A program made the position numbers and the translations under genes. Shown here piece after piece: positions 26,953 to 36,705 of a stretch of 64,000 bases of DNA; within the stretch, counting starts at the first letter, position 1, and every line of letters starts with the position of its first letter. Source of the DNA: Candidatus Iainarchaeum sp. (GTDB lineage: Archaea; B1Sed10-29; WALL01); contig JAGMCR010000003.1 in assembly GCA_023129115.1 (NCBI GenBank), positions 1 through 64,000 on the forward strand, in the 5' to 3' direction. The notes under the pieces are model-generated. The model saw only the letters and a list, made by a program, of their open reading frames with translations. It was not told the origin of the DNA and searched no databases.

Positions 26953-29643
26953 ATGGCAAGGCGGGCCCCCGGGGCAGGGGTGGAAAAAAAGGGCGGCAAA
27001 AAGGCGGGGAAGGCCGTTGGGGTGCATAAAGCTGTTTTTGACAGTGTCACGGACGGCATTGTCGTGCTGGACAAGACCGGCAGGATAACCAAGATAAACA
27101 GGGCAATCACGCAGACTGGCGGGTACACTGAAAAAGACGTGGTGGGAACGCGCTTGGCTGCCCTGAAGATGTTCACCCCCGAGAGCCTTGCGAAGATGCT
27201 CGCGGCGTTCGCCAGGAGAGTGCTCGGGCAGGCCACGCCGCCTTACGCTGTCGAGCTGCGCACAAAAAAGGGAAAAACGATATTTGTTGAAATCCATGGC
27301 TCGCCCCTGCGGGAGGGCGGCAGAATAACCGGGAGCGTTGCCATACTCCGTGACATCACCAAGCGGAAGAAGGCAGAGGAAGCGCTGCGCGAGAGCGAAG
27401 AGAAGTTCAAGGACGTCACCGTGGCATCGGCTGACTGGGTGTGGGAGGTTGACAGGACCGGCAAGTACACTTACGCGTCAGGCAAGGTAAAGCAGATTTT
27501 GGGTTATACGCCTAAAGAGTTGTTGAGGCTGCACTTCTACGACCTAATGCCTAAAGACGAGGCCAAAAAGGCGATGGCGGAATTCAACGCCGCTCTTAAG
27601 ACGGGGGCGCCAATCGTTGACTTAGAGAACCTCAACCTCACGAAAGACGGTGGGGAAATATTCTTCCTCACGAACGGTGTCCCGATTTATGATGACAAAA
27701 GAAAGGTGGTTGGGTATCGCGGGGTTGACAAAGACATCACCGAGCGCAAGAAGGCAGAGGAGGCACTGAAAAAGAGCGAGGAGAGGTACAGGGGGTTGGT
27801 GGAGGGAACCGAGGCCGGGTTTTATACTGCTGCGCTGAACGGCGACGCGCTTTACGCCAGCAAATTCGTCGAGAGGATTGTGGAGGGGTTCAAGGCCGCG
27901 GAGTGGCGCAAGAAAGGGTTCTGGGCAGCCCGCATCCACCAGAACGACAGAAAGGCCGTGCTCAGGGAGTGGTCCAGGGGCGTCAAGTCAAAAAAGCCGT
28001 TCGTCCTGCAGTACCGGTTCGTGTGCAGGGACGGCACCCCAGTGTGGGTGGAGGACCACGCGTTCCCAAGCCCATCGAAGGACATGATTGAGGGGTTTAT
28101 CCTTGACATCACCGAACGCAAGAAGGCAGAGGAGCACCTGGCGCACATTGACTTGGTCCTGCGGGCGGTGCGCAACGTGAACCAGCTCATTGTAAGGGAG
28201 AAAAGCTCTGAGAAGCTGCTCAAAAGCGTTTGCGAGACACTTACCCGGGAACAGGGCTACAACAGCGCGTGGGCATGCCTTTTTGACGGGGGAAGCAAGC
28301 CTGTGATGGCTGCTGAGTCGGGGATTGGGACAAAGTTTAGCGCAATGGAAAAGCTGATGAAGAAGGGAAAGCTTACCAGGTGCGGGGAGAAAGCGCTGGG
28401 CCAAAACCGCGTTGTGGTCACTGAGGACCCGGCCAAGTCGTGCAGGGGCTGCCCGCTCCACTGTTTTTATGCGGGCAAAAACGCGTTGACCGTGCGCCTC
28501 GCGCACGGCGGCAGGACCTATGGCCTCCTTTCTGTGTCAGTGCCCGCGGCCATAGGCGTGGACAGGGAAGAGCAGTCGCTGTTCATGGAAGTCGCTGGAG
28601 ACATTTCCCTGGCGCTCCACTCTATTGAATTGGGGTCCAAGCGCGTGAAGGCAGCGGAAATGCTGCGCGAGAGCGAGGAAAAATACAAAGTGTTTTGGGA
28701 GAACACTGGCACAGCGATGTGCACCGTTGAGGCGGATAAAACTATTTCCTTCGCTAATGAGACCTTCAGTAAGCTATGCGGGTACACACTAAAAGAAATT
28801 GAGTGGAAAAAGAAGTGGACAGAGTTCGTGACCAAAGAGTACCTGAAAAGGATGGAGGAGTACCACACAGAAAGACGGAAGAAAGATGGCGAGGCGCCGA
28901 GCGAATACGAATTTGACTTTGTGGGCAAGAAGGGTGCCGTGAGAAAGGTTTTCCTTAGTGTCCAACTTATCCCGGGCACAAAAAAGTCCATCTGTTCGCT
29001 TATAGACATCACCGAGCGAAAAAAGGCAGAGGAAATGCTGCGAAAGGAAGACAAGCGCCTCGAAGGGCTTACGGCAGACCTATCCTTCCTCTACGAAGTA
29101 ACCAGCATTGCTTTTGCTGCAGAAACAGAGCAGGAACTGCTGGGCAAAGCACTGGAAGAGAGCTGCAGGGCGCTTGGCGCAGAACTTGGTATTGTGTGGA
29201 TGCATGACAAGGAACACGGGGAACTGGTCGCGCGCAAGTGCTTCGGCCTGACAGAGCAGGAATGCGCAGGCATGTCCATGAAGCCCGGTGAGGGGTGCGC
29301 TGGCAAGTCATTCCAGCGACGAGCCCCGCTTATCTCAACCAAGCGGCGGTTGAGGGGGTACAAGCCCACAACTTCTATTTGCGTCCCCCTGACAACTAAG
29401 GGGGGCACCATCGGCGTGGTGGAGGTGCTCTCGCTCTCAACCGAACTGGGGATGGGCGAACAACGGTTGCTCAAAATCGTGGCCGACCAGGTGAGCACAG
29501 CTATTAATGCCCTAAGGGCGCGGGGGGAACTGCAAAAATCCGTCAAGGAACTCAAGAAAATTAACAAGTTCCTTGTGGGAAGGGAAATGCGGATTATCGA
29601 ACTCAAAAACGAGGTGAAAGAGTTGAGGGATAAGTTAAAATAG
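26953..29643 (+). CDS. Multi PAS/GAF sensor protein without kinase domain
   Basis: PAS boxes each ending DITERKKAEE; GAF-like segments; ends in KFLVGREMRIIELKNEVKELRDKLK. Confidence 0.85.
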   Translation: MARRAPGAGVEKKGGKKAGKAVGVHKAVFDSVTDGIVVLDKTGRITKINRAITQTGGYTEKDVVGTRLAALKMFTPESLAKMLAAFARRVLGQATPPYAVELRTKKGKTIFVEIHGSPLREGGRITGSVAILRDITKRKKAEEALRESEEKFKDVTVASADWVWEVDRTGKYTYASGKVKQILGYTPKELLRLHFYDLMPKDEAKKAMAEFNAALKTGAPIVDLENLNLTKDGGEIFFLTNGVPIYDDKRKVVGYRGVDKDITERKKAEEALKKSEERYRGLVEGTEAGFYTAALNGDALYASKFVERIVEGFKAAEWRKKGFWAARIHQNDRKAVLREWSRGVKSKKPFVLQYRFVCRDGTPVWVEDHAFPSPSKDMIEGFILDITERKKAEEHLAHIDLVLRAVRNVNQLIVREKSSEKLLKSVCETLTREQGYNSAWACLFDGGSKPVMAAESGIGTKFSAMEKLMKKGKLTRCGEKALGQNRVVVTEDPAKSCRGCPLHCFYAGKNALTVRLAHGGRTYGLLSVSVPAAIGVDREEQSLFMEVAGDISLALHSIELGSKRVKAAEMLRESEEKYKVFWENTGTAMCTVEADKTISFANETFSKLCGYTLKEIEWKKKWTEFVTKEYLKRMEEYHTERRKKDGEAPSEYEFDFVGKKGAVRKVFLSVQLIPGTKKSICSLIDITERKKAEEMLRKEDKRLEGLTADLSFLYEVTSIAFAAETEQELLGKALEESCRALGAELGIVWMHDKEHGELVARKCFGLTEQECAGMSMKPGEGCAGKSFQRRAPLISTKRRLRGYKPTTSICVPLTTKGGTIGVVEVLSLSTELGMGEQRLLKIVADQVSTAINALRARGELQKSVKELKKINKFLVGREMRIIELKNEVKELRDKLK

Positions 29644-29673
29644 GCAAAAGAGTTAGTAGGAGGATAGGTTGAA

Positions 29674-30786
29674 ATGAAAGCAGGCGTGGGCATAAGCAAG
29701 AACAAAAACTCATTCAAAGCAGGTGAGGAAGCAGCAAAGCAGGCTGTGAAGGGCTCGGGCAAGCCCAACTTTGTGGTGGTGTTCAGCACAGAGCGCTTCC
29801 AGCAAAAACAATTGCTTTCAGGCATAAGGTCTGTCACAAGCAGTGCCAAGCTCGCCGGATGCTGCGGCGCAGGCGTTATAGCAGGAGAAGAGCTCAGCAA
29901 AGACGCTGTTGTGGTCATGGCAATGCGCGGCAGCCCGGCGAGCGTTGGCATCGGCAAGGGCATAAGCAAGGGCCCGCACGAGGCGGGAAGGGATTCTGTG
30001 GCAGGCCTCAAAAAGCCCGGCACAATAATCTTTTTGCCGGACGGCTTGACAGGCAACGTGACAAAAGTTGTGGCAGGCGCACATGAAACACTTGGGGCAG
30101 CCTACCGCCTCGTTGGCGGCGGGGCAGGCGACAACCTGAAGTTCATCAAGACGTACCAGTTCATCAATGATGAAGTGCACTCGGACGCCGTCGTGACTGC
30201 GCTGCTGGGCCAGAAAGTGGGGGTGGGCATAGCGCATGGCTGGACACCCATCGGCGAACCAATGATAGTGACAAAGGCAAAAGGCAACGTGGTGCACGAA
30301 ATCGATGGAAGGCCTGCGCTCGATGCCTACAAGAAGCAGTTCCCGGGCGACAGGATAAGCGCCAAGGGCTTTGCGAAATTCGCCGCGGAGCACCCGCTTG
30401 GCATGCCCCAGAGGACTGGCGAGTACTTAATCCGCGACCCGCTTATGGCAGAGAAAGATGGCAGCATCAAGTGCGTGGCCGAGGTGCCCGAGAACAGTGC
30501 TGTGCGCATCATGCAGGGCGACAAGCAATCCCTCATTGCAGCGGCCGAGCAAGCGGCCCGGCAGGCAATGGCGGGGGTGAAAAAGCCTGGCGCGCTGCTC
30601 GTGTTTGACTGCGTGTCGCGGCTGCTGTTCCTGGGCGATGACGCAAAAACAGAGGTAAAGGCAGTGAGGGATATTGTCGGCAACGTGCCAACAGCCGGGT
30701 TCTTCACGTTCGGCGAAGTTGGGTCCACTGCCGGCCCGCCAATGTTCCACAACAAGACAATCGTGGTGTGCGTGCTGCCGGAGTGA
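29674..30786 (+). CDS. FIST N/FIST C domain sensory protein
   Basis: GCCGAGVIAGEELSKDAVVVMAM, GGGAGDNLKF, GVGIAHGWTPIG, FGEVGSTAGPPMFHNKTIVV. Confidence 0.85.
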   Translation: MKAGVGISKNKNSFKAGEEAAKQAVKGSGKPNFVVVFSTERFQQKQLLSGIRSVTSSAKLAGCCGAGVIAGEELSKDAVVVMAMRGSPASVGIGKGISKGPHEAGRDSVAGLKKPGTIIFLPDGLTGNVTKVVAGAHETLGAAYRLVGGGAGDNLKFIKTYQFINDEVHSDAVVTALLGQKVGVGIAHGWTPIGEPMIVTKAKGNVVHEIDGRPALDAYKKQFPGDRISAKGFAKFAAEHPLGMPQRTGEYLIRDPLMAEKDGSIKCVAEVPENSAVRIMQGDKQSLIAAAEQAARQAMAGVKKPGALLVFDCVSRLLFLGDDAKTEVKAVRDIVGNVPTAGFFTFGEVGSTAGPPMFHNKTIVVCVLPE

Positions 30787-30834
30787 GTGGGATGAAGAAG
30801 CGGTCGGTTGCCACAGGGCTGGAGGAGATGCTTA

Positions 30835-31929
30835 GTGCTAAAGGTTAAACTCAGCGCCAAGCTGTTCGTGCTGTTCCTCCTGGTGTCAATCGTGCCCTTG
30901 TCCGTCGTCATGTTATTTGTGTTTGACTACGGGGAACGCGTAGAAAAAACCGCGCTGGAGCGCAGGCAGAAAATGATGGACACCGCCCTCAACGCCACGC
31001 AGAAGGCCCTGGCACAAGTAGGGGAAAAAGAGATAATGAGGATAGCGGCCTACGCCGCGTCTGGCATCACTACTTACCTGAGATACACCCCGGACGCGAC
31101 AATGGAAGAGCTGCAGGCGAGCGAGGAATTCCAGGGAATTGCGGTGCATCCTGTGGGTGAGACAGGGTACACTGCAGTCCACGACAGGAACGCTATAAAC
31201 TATTTTCATGTCAACCCCGGAATAATCGGGACAGACCTGCACGCACTCGAGGAAAAGCTGCCCGGGTTCTGGGCAGTGCTGTCAGCCAACCTGAATGGCA
31301 CAGAGTCAGCAGGCTACTATGAGTGGGAGGACGCTGACGGCGTCATCAGGGACAAGTACATGTGCTGCGTCGCGGTGGATGAGAGAGACTTGAGGGTGTG
31401 TGCCACGACTTACATGGACGAGTTCACGAAACCGCAGGAAGAGCTCGGGTTGGTGTTCGCAGAAGAGACTAGGAAGAGGACGGCTGAATATGCTGAAGAA
31501 AAAAGGCTGTTGGAGGGGACTATACTGCTCTTCTTTTTTGTTAGCGCCGCGTTCATCGTTCTGGCCTCGTTCCTGATAGCACGGGTCGTCACATCACCAC
31601 TCAAGAAACTGATGGCTGGCATGAAAAAATTCAGCCGCGGGGAGAGGAATAAGCGCGTCAAGCTGGATACCCGCGACGAGATTGGCGAGATGGCGGGAGT
31701 GTTCAACGAGATGGCTGGGGAAATCCAGTCCTACACAAAAAGGCTGGAGAGCACGGTCAAAGAGAGGACAAAGGAACTCGCCAAGAAGACGGTGGAGCAG
31801 GAAAAAGCGTTGGAGTCCCTGAAGAAGACGGCTAAGTTCTTGATTGGCAGGGAAGAAAGAATCATCGGGCTAAAGAAAAAGGTAAAAGAGCTCGAGAAAC
31901 AAGTGGAAGAGCTCAAGCAGGAGCGCTGA
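30835..31929 (+). CDS. Cache-HAMP membrane sensor without kinase, C-terminal coiled coil
   Basis: Two TM segments around an extracytoplasmic domain (GETGYTAV), HAMP segment, C-terminus KFLIGREERIIGLKKKVKELEKQVEELKQER. Confidence 0.78.
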   Translation: MLKVKLSAKLFVLFLLVSIVPLSVVMLFVFDYGERVEKTALERRQKMMDTALNATQKALAQVGEKEIMRIAAYAASGITTYLRYTPDATMEELQASEEFQGIAVHPVGETGYTAVHDRNAINYFHVNPGIIGTDLHALEEKLPGFWAVLSANLNGTESAGYYEWEDADGVIRDKYMCCVAVDERDLRVCATTYMDEFTKPQEELGLVFAEETRKRTAEYAEEKRLLEGTILLFFFVSAAFIVLASFLIARVVTSPLKKLMAGMKKFSRGERNKRVKLDTRDEIGEMAGVFNEMAGEIQSYTKRLESTVKERTKELAKKTVEQEKALESLKKTAKFLIGREERIIGLKKKVKELEKQVEELKQER

Positions 31930-31988
31930 CGCACAGAAAAGGGCTTAAATGCGCGGCGCTTATGGCTCAATCAGGAAACGGTGATGAA

Positions 31989-32954
31989 ATGAAGAAGCTA
32001 AAGGACACGCAACTTACTGGCCTCATGGCCGTGGTGCTGATAATCTCGATTGCGGCGCTGTTCCTCGGCGCAAGCGCGTACCTCAGGGAGCCGGCGCCCG
32101 CCACTGGCGTGCATCTCGCCGAGGCGCCTGCCGGGACAGTTGTCGAGGCATACGAGGGCCCGAAGTACACCGGGACCGGCACGGGCTACGTGATAGAGTT
32201 CGAGAACGGGAAGCGCCTGCACTTCGCCGGCGACACCGCGCTCATCAGCGACTTCAAGTTCGTCATCCGCGACCACTACCACCCGGACATTGGATTGTTC
32301 CCCGCCGACGGGTTCTACTGCATGGACTCGAAGCTGGCGGCTGTCGCGGCCTCGTGGGTGAACCCAGAGTACGCAATCCCTTACCACTACGGCACTTTCC
32401 CGGAGATGCCGCCGAACCCGGAAGAGTTTGTGGCGGCGCTGGACGAGCTGAGGCTCAACAACGAGACCCGGGCAAAGCCGTTCATAGCAGAGCCGGGGAT
32501 TGAGTGGGAGATTGAGGGAATCAGGGGGACCTGGCTCGGCCACGGCTCCTACTTCTTTGTGTCGCCCGGCGGAGTCAGGATTCTTGTTGACCCGTGGCTG
32601 GAGGCGAACCCAATGTGCCCAGCCAAGTTCAAGGACATTGAGCACTTCAGGGAGGCCTACGGCGACATCGACTTAGTGCTCCTGACGCACGGGCACGTCG
32701 ACCACTTCACCATTGGCGAGCTGATAAAAATTTGGGACGCCTACGAGCCAGTGGTAATCGCGCAGTGGGAGCTTGGCGGCTACATCGCCACAGAAAGTGA
32801 TATGCCTGTCTGCCTGATAAACAAGGGCGGAATCGTCACAAAGGAAAAGATATTGCTGCAGGGGATTGTCCCGCCAGAGATAGTCAACGCCAAGAAGCTT
32901 GACGGCATAAAAATAATGATGGTGCAGGCAGAGCACAGCTCTTCCCCGCCATAA
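31989..32954 (+). CDS. Membrane-anchored MBL-fold (UlaG-like) hydrolase with circularly permuted motif order
   Basis: TM N-terminus; order GYVIEFENGKRLHFAGDTAL..IPYHYGTFP then TWLGHGSYFFVSPGGVRILVDPWLEANPMCP..LLTHGHVDHF..VQAEHSSSPP*. Confidence 0.85.
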   Translation: MKKLKDTQLTGLMAVVLIISIAALFLGASAYLREPAPATGVHLAEAPAGTVVEAYEGPKYTGTGTGYVIEFENGKRLHFAGDTALISDFKFVIRDHYHPDIGLFPADGFYCMDSKLAAVAASWVNPEYAIPYHYGTFPEMPPNPEEFVAALDELRLNNETRAKPFIAEPGIEWEIEGIRGTWLGHGSYFFVSPGGVRILVDPWLEANPMCPAKFKDIEHFREAYGDIDLVLLTHGHVDHFTIGELIKIWDAYEPVVIAQWELGGYIATESDMPVCLINKGGIVTKEKILLQGIVPPEIVNAKKLDGIKIMMVQAEHSSSPP

Positions 32955-32967
32955 GCGGTGACTTGGA

Positions 32968-34569
32968 TTGGTAAGGCTTCTCTTCAGGCACAAGGTCACC
33001 ACAACATTTTGCGTCCTGCTGGTGTTCGCCGTCGCGTCTGTCACATACATGACAATTAGCACGCAGCAGGCGCAGCTTATGGCCAACCTAATCGATGCGA
33101 GGCTGTCAGAGGCAAAGATTATAGCGATGAGCGTTTCGTCGGCAGAAGTGAACTTTTCCCCTGCACACAAGCGCACCATAATCAAGGAGATGGGGATTGG
33201 GAAAGGCATTGTTTATTGCAGGCTGGTGAAGCCAAGCGGCGAAATATTCAGCTCAAGCATTCCTGCCGAGCATGGGCTGTTCATCGATGACCCTGCAACC
33301 TTCGCGGCCGAGCCAGTCGTCATCGACGACGTGTGGGAGGGGCAGCGGATTAAGGCCGCGGTCGCGCCAAGCTACCGCGGCTACACGGTTTGGGTTGGCT
33401 TCTCCACCGAGGAAGTCGGGAAAGCCGTGTCAGGAATGGTTTTGTACAACGTGCTCCTTGCTTTGGCCATTGTTGGCGTGGGGGCGGTTGTCTCGTTCTT
33501 CCTCGCCCAGAAGCTAACCCACCCAATCGACGAGCTTGGCGAAGGGGTCATAGCGATTGGCGAGGGCAATATGGGCCACAGGGTGCGCGTCATGTCGCAC
33601 GACGAACTTGGCGACCTGGCACGGGCGTTCAACTGGATGAGCGAACACTTGGAGCAGAGCAAGGCAGGGCTGGAAAAAACTGTGGAGGGGCGGACGGAGG
33701 AACTCACCACGAAGTCGGGAAAGCTCGAGAAGACCGTGGAAGAGCTTGAACAGATGCGCGCCGCCATGGAGAGCGTGATGGAAGACCTTTCCGAGGCGAA
33801 CGAGGGCCTGGAGCACGCGGATGAGATGCGCGAGGCCTTCCTCAGAAACATTGCACACGAGCTCAAGACCCCAATAACCATCATGAAATTGGACATAGAG
33901 CGCCTAATAAAAAGGGAGCGCAAAAAAGTCAAGCCGTACAAGGGGACCAAGGCCATCGGCCAAATGGACAACATAGAAATAATGGAAGACATTTTGGGTG
34001 GGACTGACAGGTTCAGTGTGACAGTCAAGAAAATACTCCACCTCTCGCGCCTCGAGGCTGGCGCAGTCGTGTACACCAAGCACATGCACAGCCCAGAAAA
34101 AATAGTTGATGGCGTGCTGGAGGAGTACCATCCACTTGCAAAGGGGCAGGGCCTATACCTCAAGGAAAAGCTGGGGAAATTGCCAAAAGTCTTTGTGGAC
34201 AGGGAGCAAATAGAGGAAGTCTTCCACAACTTAATCGGCAACGCAATAAAGTTCACCGAGGAGGGGGGCGTGACAGTCAGTGCCATGAAAGCCGGGGAGT
34301 ACGTGCGCTTCGAGGTGGAGGACACAGGCATTGGCATACCCCCAGACGCAATCCCGCACCTATTCACCAAGTTCTTCCAGGTCAGCAGCGGCCTGGCGCG
34401 CACCGCGCCTGGCACGGGCCTGGGCCTCGCGATATCCAAGGCCACTGTCGAGGCGCACGGGGGGAAGATTTGGGTTGAAAGCGAGTATGGCAAGGGCAGT
34501 AAGTTTATATTCATCTTGCCCATAGGTAAAGGGGCGGGCAAGCGCCCAGCAAAAAAGAGGGGGGGCTAA
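32968..34569 (+). CDS. Membrane histidine kinase (sensor domain, HAMP, HisKA, HATPase)
   Basis: FLRNIAHELKTPITIM; NLIGNAIKFTEEGG; DTGIGIPPDAI; GTGLGLAI. Confidence 0.92.
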   Translation: MVRLLFRHKVTTTFCVLLVFAVASVTYMTISTQQAQLMANLIDARLSEAKIIAMSVSSAEVNFSPAHKRTIIKEMGIGKGIVYCRLVKPSGEIFSSSIPAEHGLFIDDPATFAAEPVVIDDVWEGQRIKAAVAPSYRGYTVWVGFSTEEVGKAVSGMVLYNVLLALAIVGVGAVVSFFLAQKLTHPIDELGEGVIAIGEGNMGHRVRVMSHDELGDLARAFNWMSEHLEQSKAGLEKTVEGRTEELTTKSGKLEKTVEELEQMRAAMESVMEDLSEANEGLEHADEMREAFLRNIAHELKTPITIMKLDIERLIKRERKKVKPYKGTKAIGQMDNIEIMEDILGGTDRFSVTVKKILHLSRLEAGAVVYTKHMHSPEKIVDGVLEEYHPLAKGQGLYLKEKLGKLPKVFVDREQIEEVFHNLIGNAIKFTEEGGVTVSAMKAGEYVRFEVEDTGIGIPPDAIPHLFTKFFQVSSGLARTAPGTGLGLAISKATVEAHGGKIWVESEYGKGSKFIFILPIGKGAGKRPAKKRGG

Positions 34570-34573
34570 GCAA

Positions 34574-34939
34574 ATGAAGGTAATGATTGTCGAGGACGAG
34601 CCGGATGTCGCGAAAGCAATCAAGGGCGTGCTCGTGGACGAAGGATTTGGGGTGGAGATAGCCCTCGGCGGCAAGGATTGCCTGGAGAAGCTGAAGAAAA
34701 GCGAGCCGGACGTCATCCTTCTCGACATACTCATGCCCATAATGGACGGCACAGAAGTCCTGCGGCGGCTGAAGAAGGACAAGAAGACCGCGAAAATCCC
34801 GGTGATTGTGCTCACAGCTGTTTCTGCCGAGTCAGAGGTCAAGAAAACGCTTGAGGAAATCGACCCCAAGATTGGGTTCATCGAAAAGCCGTACAGCATC
34901 GACCAGATACTCGCGGAGATAAAGAAGCTCGTGAAATAA
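34574..34939 (+). CDS. Response regulator receiver domain protein
   Basis: MIVEDEPDVAKAIKG...VILLDILMPIMDG...VIVLTA...FIEKPY. Confidence 0.92.
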   Translation: MKVMIVEDEPDVAKAIKGVLVDEGFGVEIALGGKDCLEKLKKSEPDVILLDILMPIMDGTEVLRRLKKDKKTAKIPVIVLTAVSAESEVKKTLEEIDPKIGFIEKPYSIDQILAEIKKLVK

Positions 34940-34949
34940 GGCGGCAGCT

Positions 34950-35720
34950 TCACTTTGCGAGCATGCTGGCCTCGAACTCGCAGTAAGTGTCGCCAAGGCC
35001 CCAGCACTTTGTTTCTTGGACAGTGATGTTGAACGCCCCCATGAAGTGTATGACGGCAGACCTCAGCAGCTCTTTTTCCAGGTGGCAGTACGGCTCGCCA
35101 ATCTGTGGGCATGCCGTGTACGCACAGCCGTACACGCGGGCAACAAAAAGGCCTTTCTTTGTTTTTTCGCACTCGAGTTCGCCGAGCTTCATCTCCGAAA
35201 AAAACTTTTTGAGCGCGGTCAGGAGCTCGTCCAGGCTTTGCGGCCGGGCCTGTTCCACTGCGCACCTCCCAAGTTCGCTGCCCACGAGCTCCATGAGCCT
35301 CTTCGTGGCAAAAGCGCCCTTTAGCTCAAGCGAGGCCAGGTGAATGTGGGGGAACAGCCGGTAGCTGACCCCGCCCTTCTTCACCGCGGGCAGGCTCGAG
35401 TAGTGCTTGGCGTTTGCTTCTTCCTTGGTGTGCGTTGCCAGGACAGCAGAGGCATCGAGGCCTAGGCCAAGTGCCTTGCCCATGTCCACGAGCGCCTGGG
35501 CTATCTTGGCCACTACCTTGGGCAGGCAGGCGGATGGGTCTTCGTGGTCGAGGTACACGACGCGCAGCAAGCCATTCGGAAAGACCTGGAAGCCGAAGCC
35601 ATCAAACGTGGCTTGCGCGAGTTCCGCGCCCCTGACGTTCTTGAAGTAATCAATAGAAGAAACGAGTTTGCTTATGTCAATTGGCTTCCCGAGGTCGTAG
35701 AGTTCCGAGACCGCTTGCAT
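34950..35720 (-). CDS. V4R domain sensor protein
   Basis: C-terminus NITVQETKCWGLGDTYCEFEASMLAK; TATA (tttatata) about 25 nt upstream of ATG at 35720. Confidence 0.72.
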   Translation of the reverse strand: MQAVSELYDLGKPIDISKLVSSIDYFKNVRGAELAQATFDGFGFQVFPNGLLRVVYLDHEDPSACLPKVVAKIAQALVDMGKALGLGLDASAVLATHTKEEANAKHYSSLPAVKKGGVSYRLFPHIHLASLELKGAFATKRLMELVGSELGRCAVEQARPQSLDELLTALKKFFSEMKLGELECEKTKKGLFVARVYGCAYTACPQIGEPYCHLEKELLRSAVIHFMGAFNITVQETKCWGLGDTYCEFEASMLAK

Positions 35721-36132
35721 TAAAAAGATTTCACGCGGACCGTATATAAATGTTTCATGGGGGTGCGAACGAATCGTAAAGCACGAAGAACACCAGGGCA
35801 AGGATTATTTACTGCTGTTGGCCGGCACGGCAAAAGCCTTAAACCCCAAAACCCGATTTTTTAGCATGAGCGAGGGCTCCATCCTGGACCGCATTGACGG
35901 GCTGTGCGAGGACAAGAAGGTAGTGGCAGAGCTGAAGAAGGGGCTCGGCGAGGGGCCGCCAAGGGAAAGAAAGAGCTGGGATTGGAGGGCGGGGAGGACT
36001 AGCGCCGTTTAGGCAATAGCACTCGTGCAAGAGGATTACACCAGATACAAACCCCGATTTTGATATAGAAGTGAGAGCTTGTTTTCAGGCAATAAACCAA
36101 TACAGACTCACCAATGTAAATACGGAGGAGGC

Positions 36133-36705
36133 TTACTCTTTTTCTCTCAGCAAGCAGTCTTGAAAGTGACTTTCATCAAGTAATATAGTCTCATCACAGG
36201 CAGTCAGTATGTGGTTCGACATAGAAAATCGCGAACCCCGGATATAATCGCTAAAGTAGTAAAGAATAACTTTGATCCCTCTGGCAGTTCTTAGTCTATT
36301 CAAAATAGGAACGAAATCAGTATCACAAGCAAGGAGAATAATTGTTTTTGTGTGTTGGGGAATGTCCATAAGATCCATGACGAGCATTGTATCGACCCCT
36401 TTTTGGATGTAGTCATCACCCCCTTTTTGACATCGTCCTTCTCTCACACGAAAGTTGGGTATGCGTGTTACCTTATTAACGAATTTATCGTAGTTTGCCC
36501 TTCTAGTTATCTCATCTTCTGTTGGTGAAGGACTTTGGTAAGGTGGAGCAGTATAGTAGTATACGCCTGCACACCACAAATTCTGCTTTTTTGCTAAACT
36601 AATGGCAAGTTGGTTATAATCGATTTTTAGATATTTTCCTTTACCAAAATGTTTAGATATGTGGGATAGATACCCCGCGTCTATAAAAACTAAAGCATTC
36701 TCCAT
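36133..36705 (-). CDS. NYN (PIN-like/LabA-type) domain protein
   Basis: MENALVFIDAGYLSH...KGVDTMLVMDLMDI...ILLACDTDFVPILNRLR acidic NYN motifs. Confidence 0.82.
   Translation of the reverse strand: MENALVFIDAGYLSHISKHFGKGKYLKIDYNQLAISLAKKQNLWCAGVYYYTAPPYQSPSPTEDEITRRANYDKFVNKVTRIPNFRVREGRCQKGGDDYIQKGVDTMLVMDLMDIPQHTKTIILLACDTDFVPILNRLRTARGIKVILYYFSDYIRGSRFSMSNHILTACDETILLDESHFQDCLLREKE

Noticed and set aside
31989-32954. Interpreting the MBL gene as a truncated or frameshifted pseudogene
   Set aside because: All metal-ligand motifs occur once each, the reading frame is uninterrupted with its own start and stop, and no leftover halves flank it.
35866-36012. 48-aa ORF MSEGSILDRIDGLCEDKKVVAELKKGLGEG...
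   Set aside because: Short, possibly truncated at the AT-rich island boundary; insufficient support to call as a real gene.
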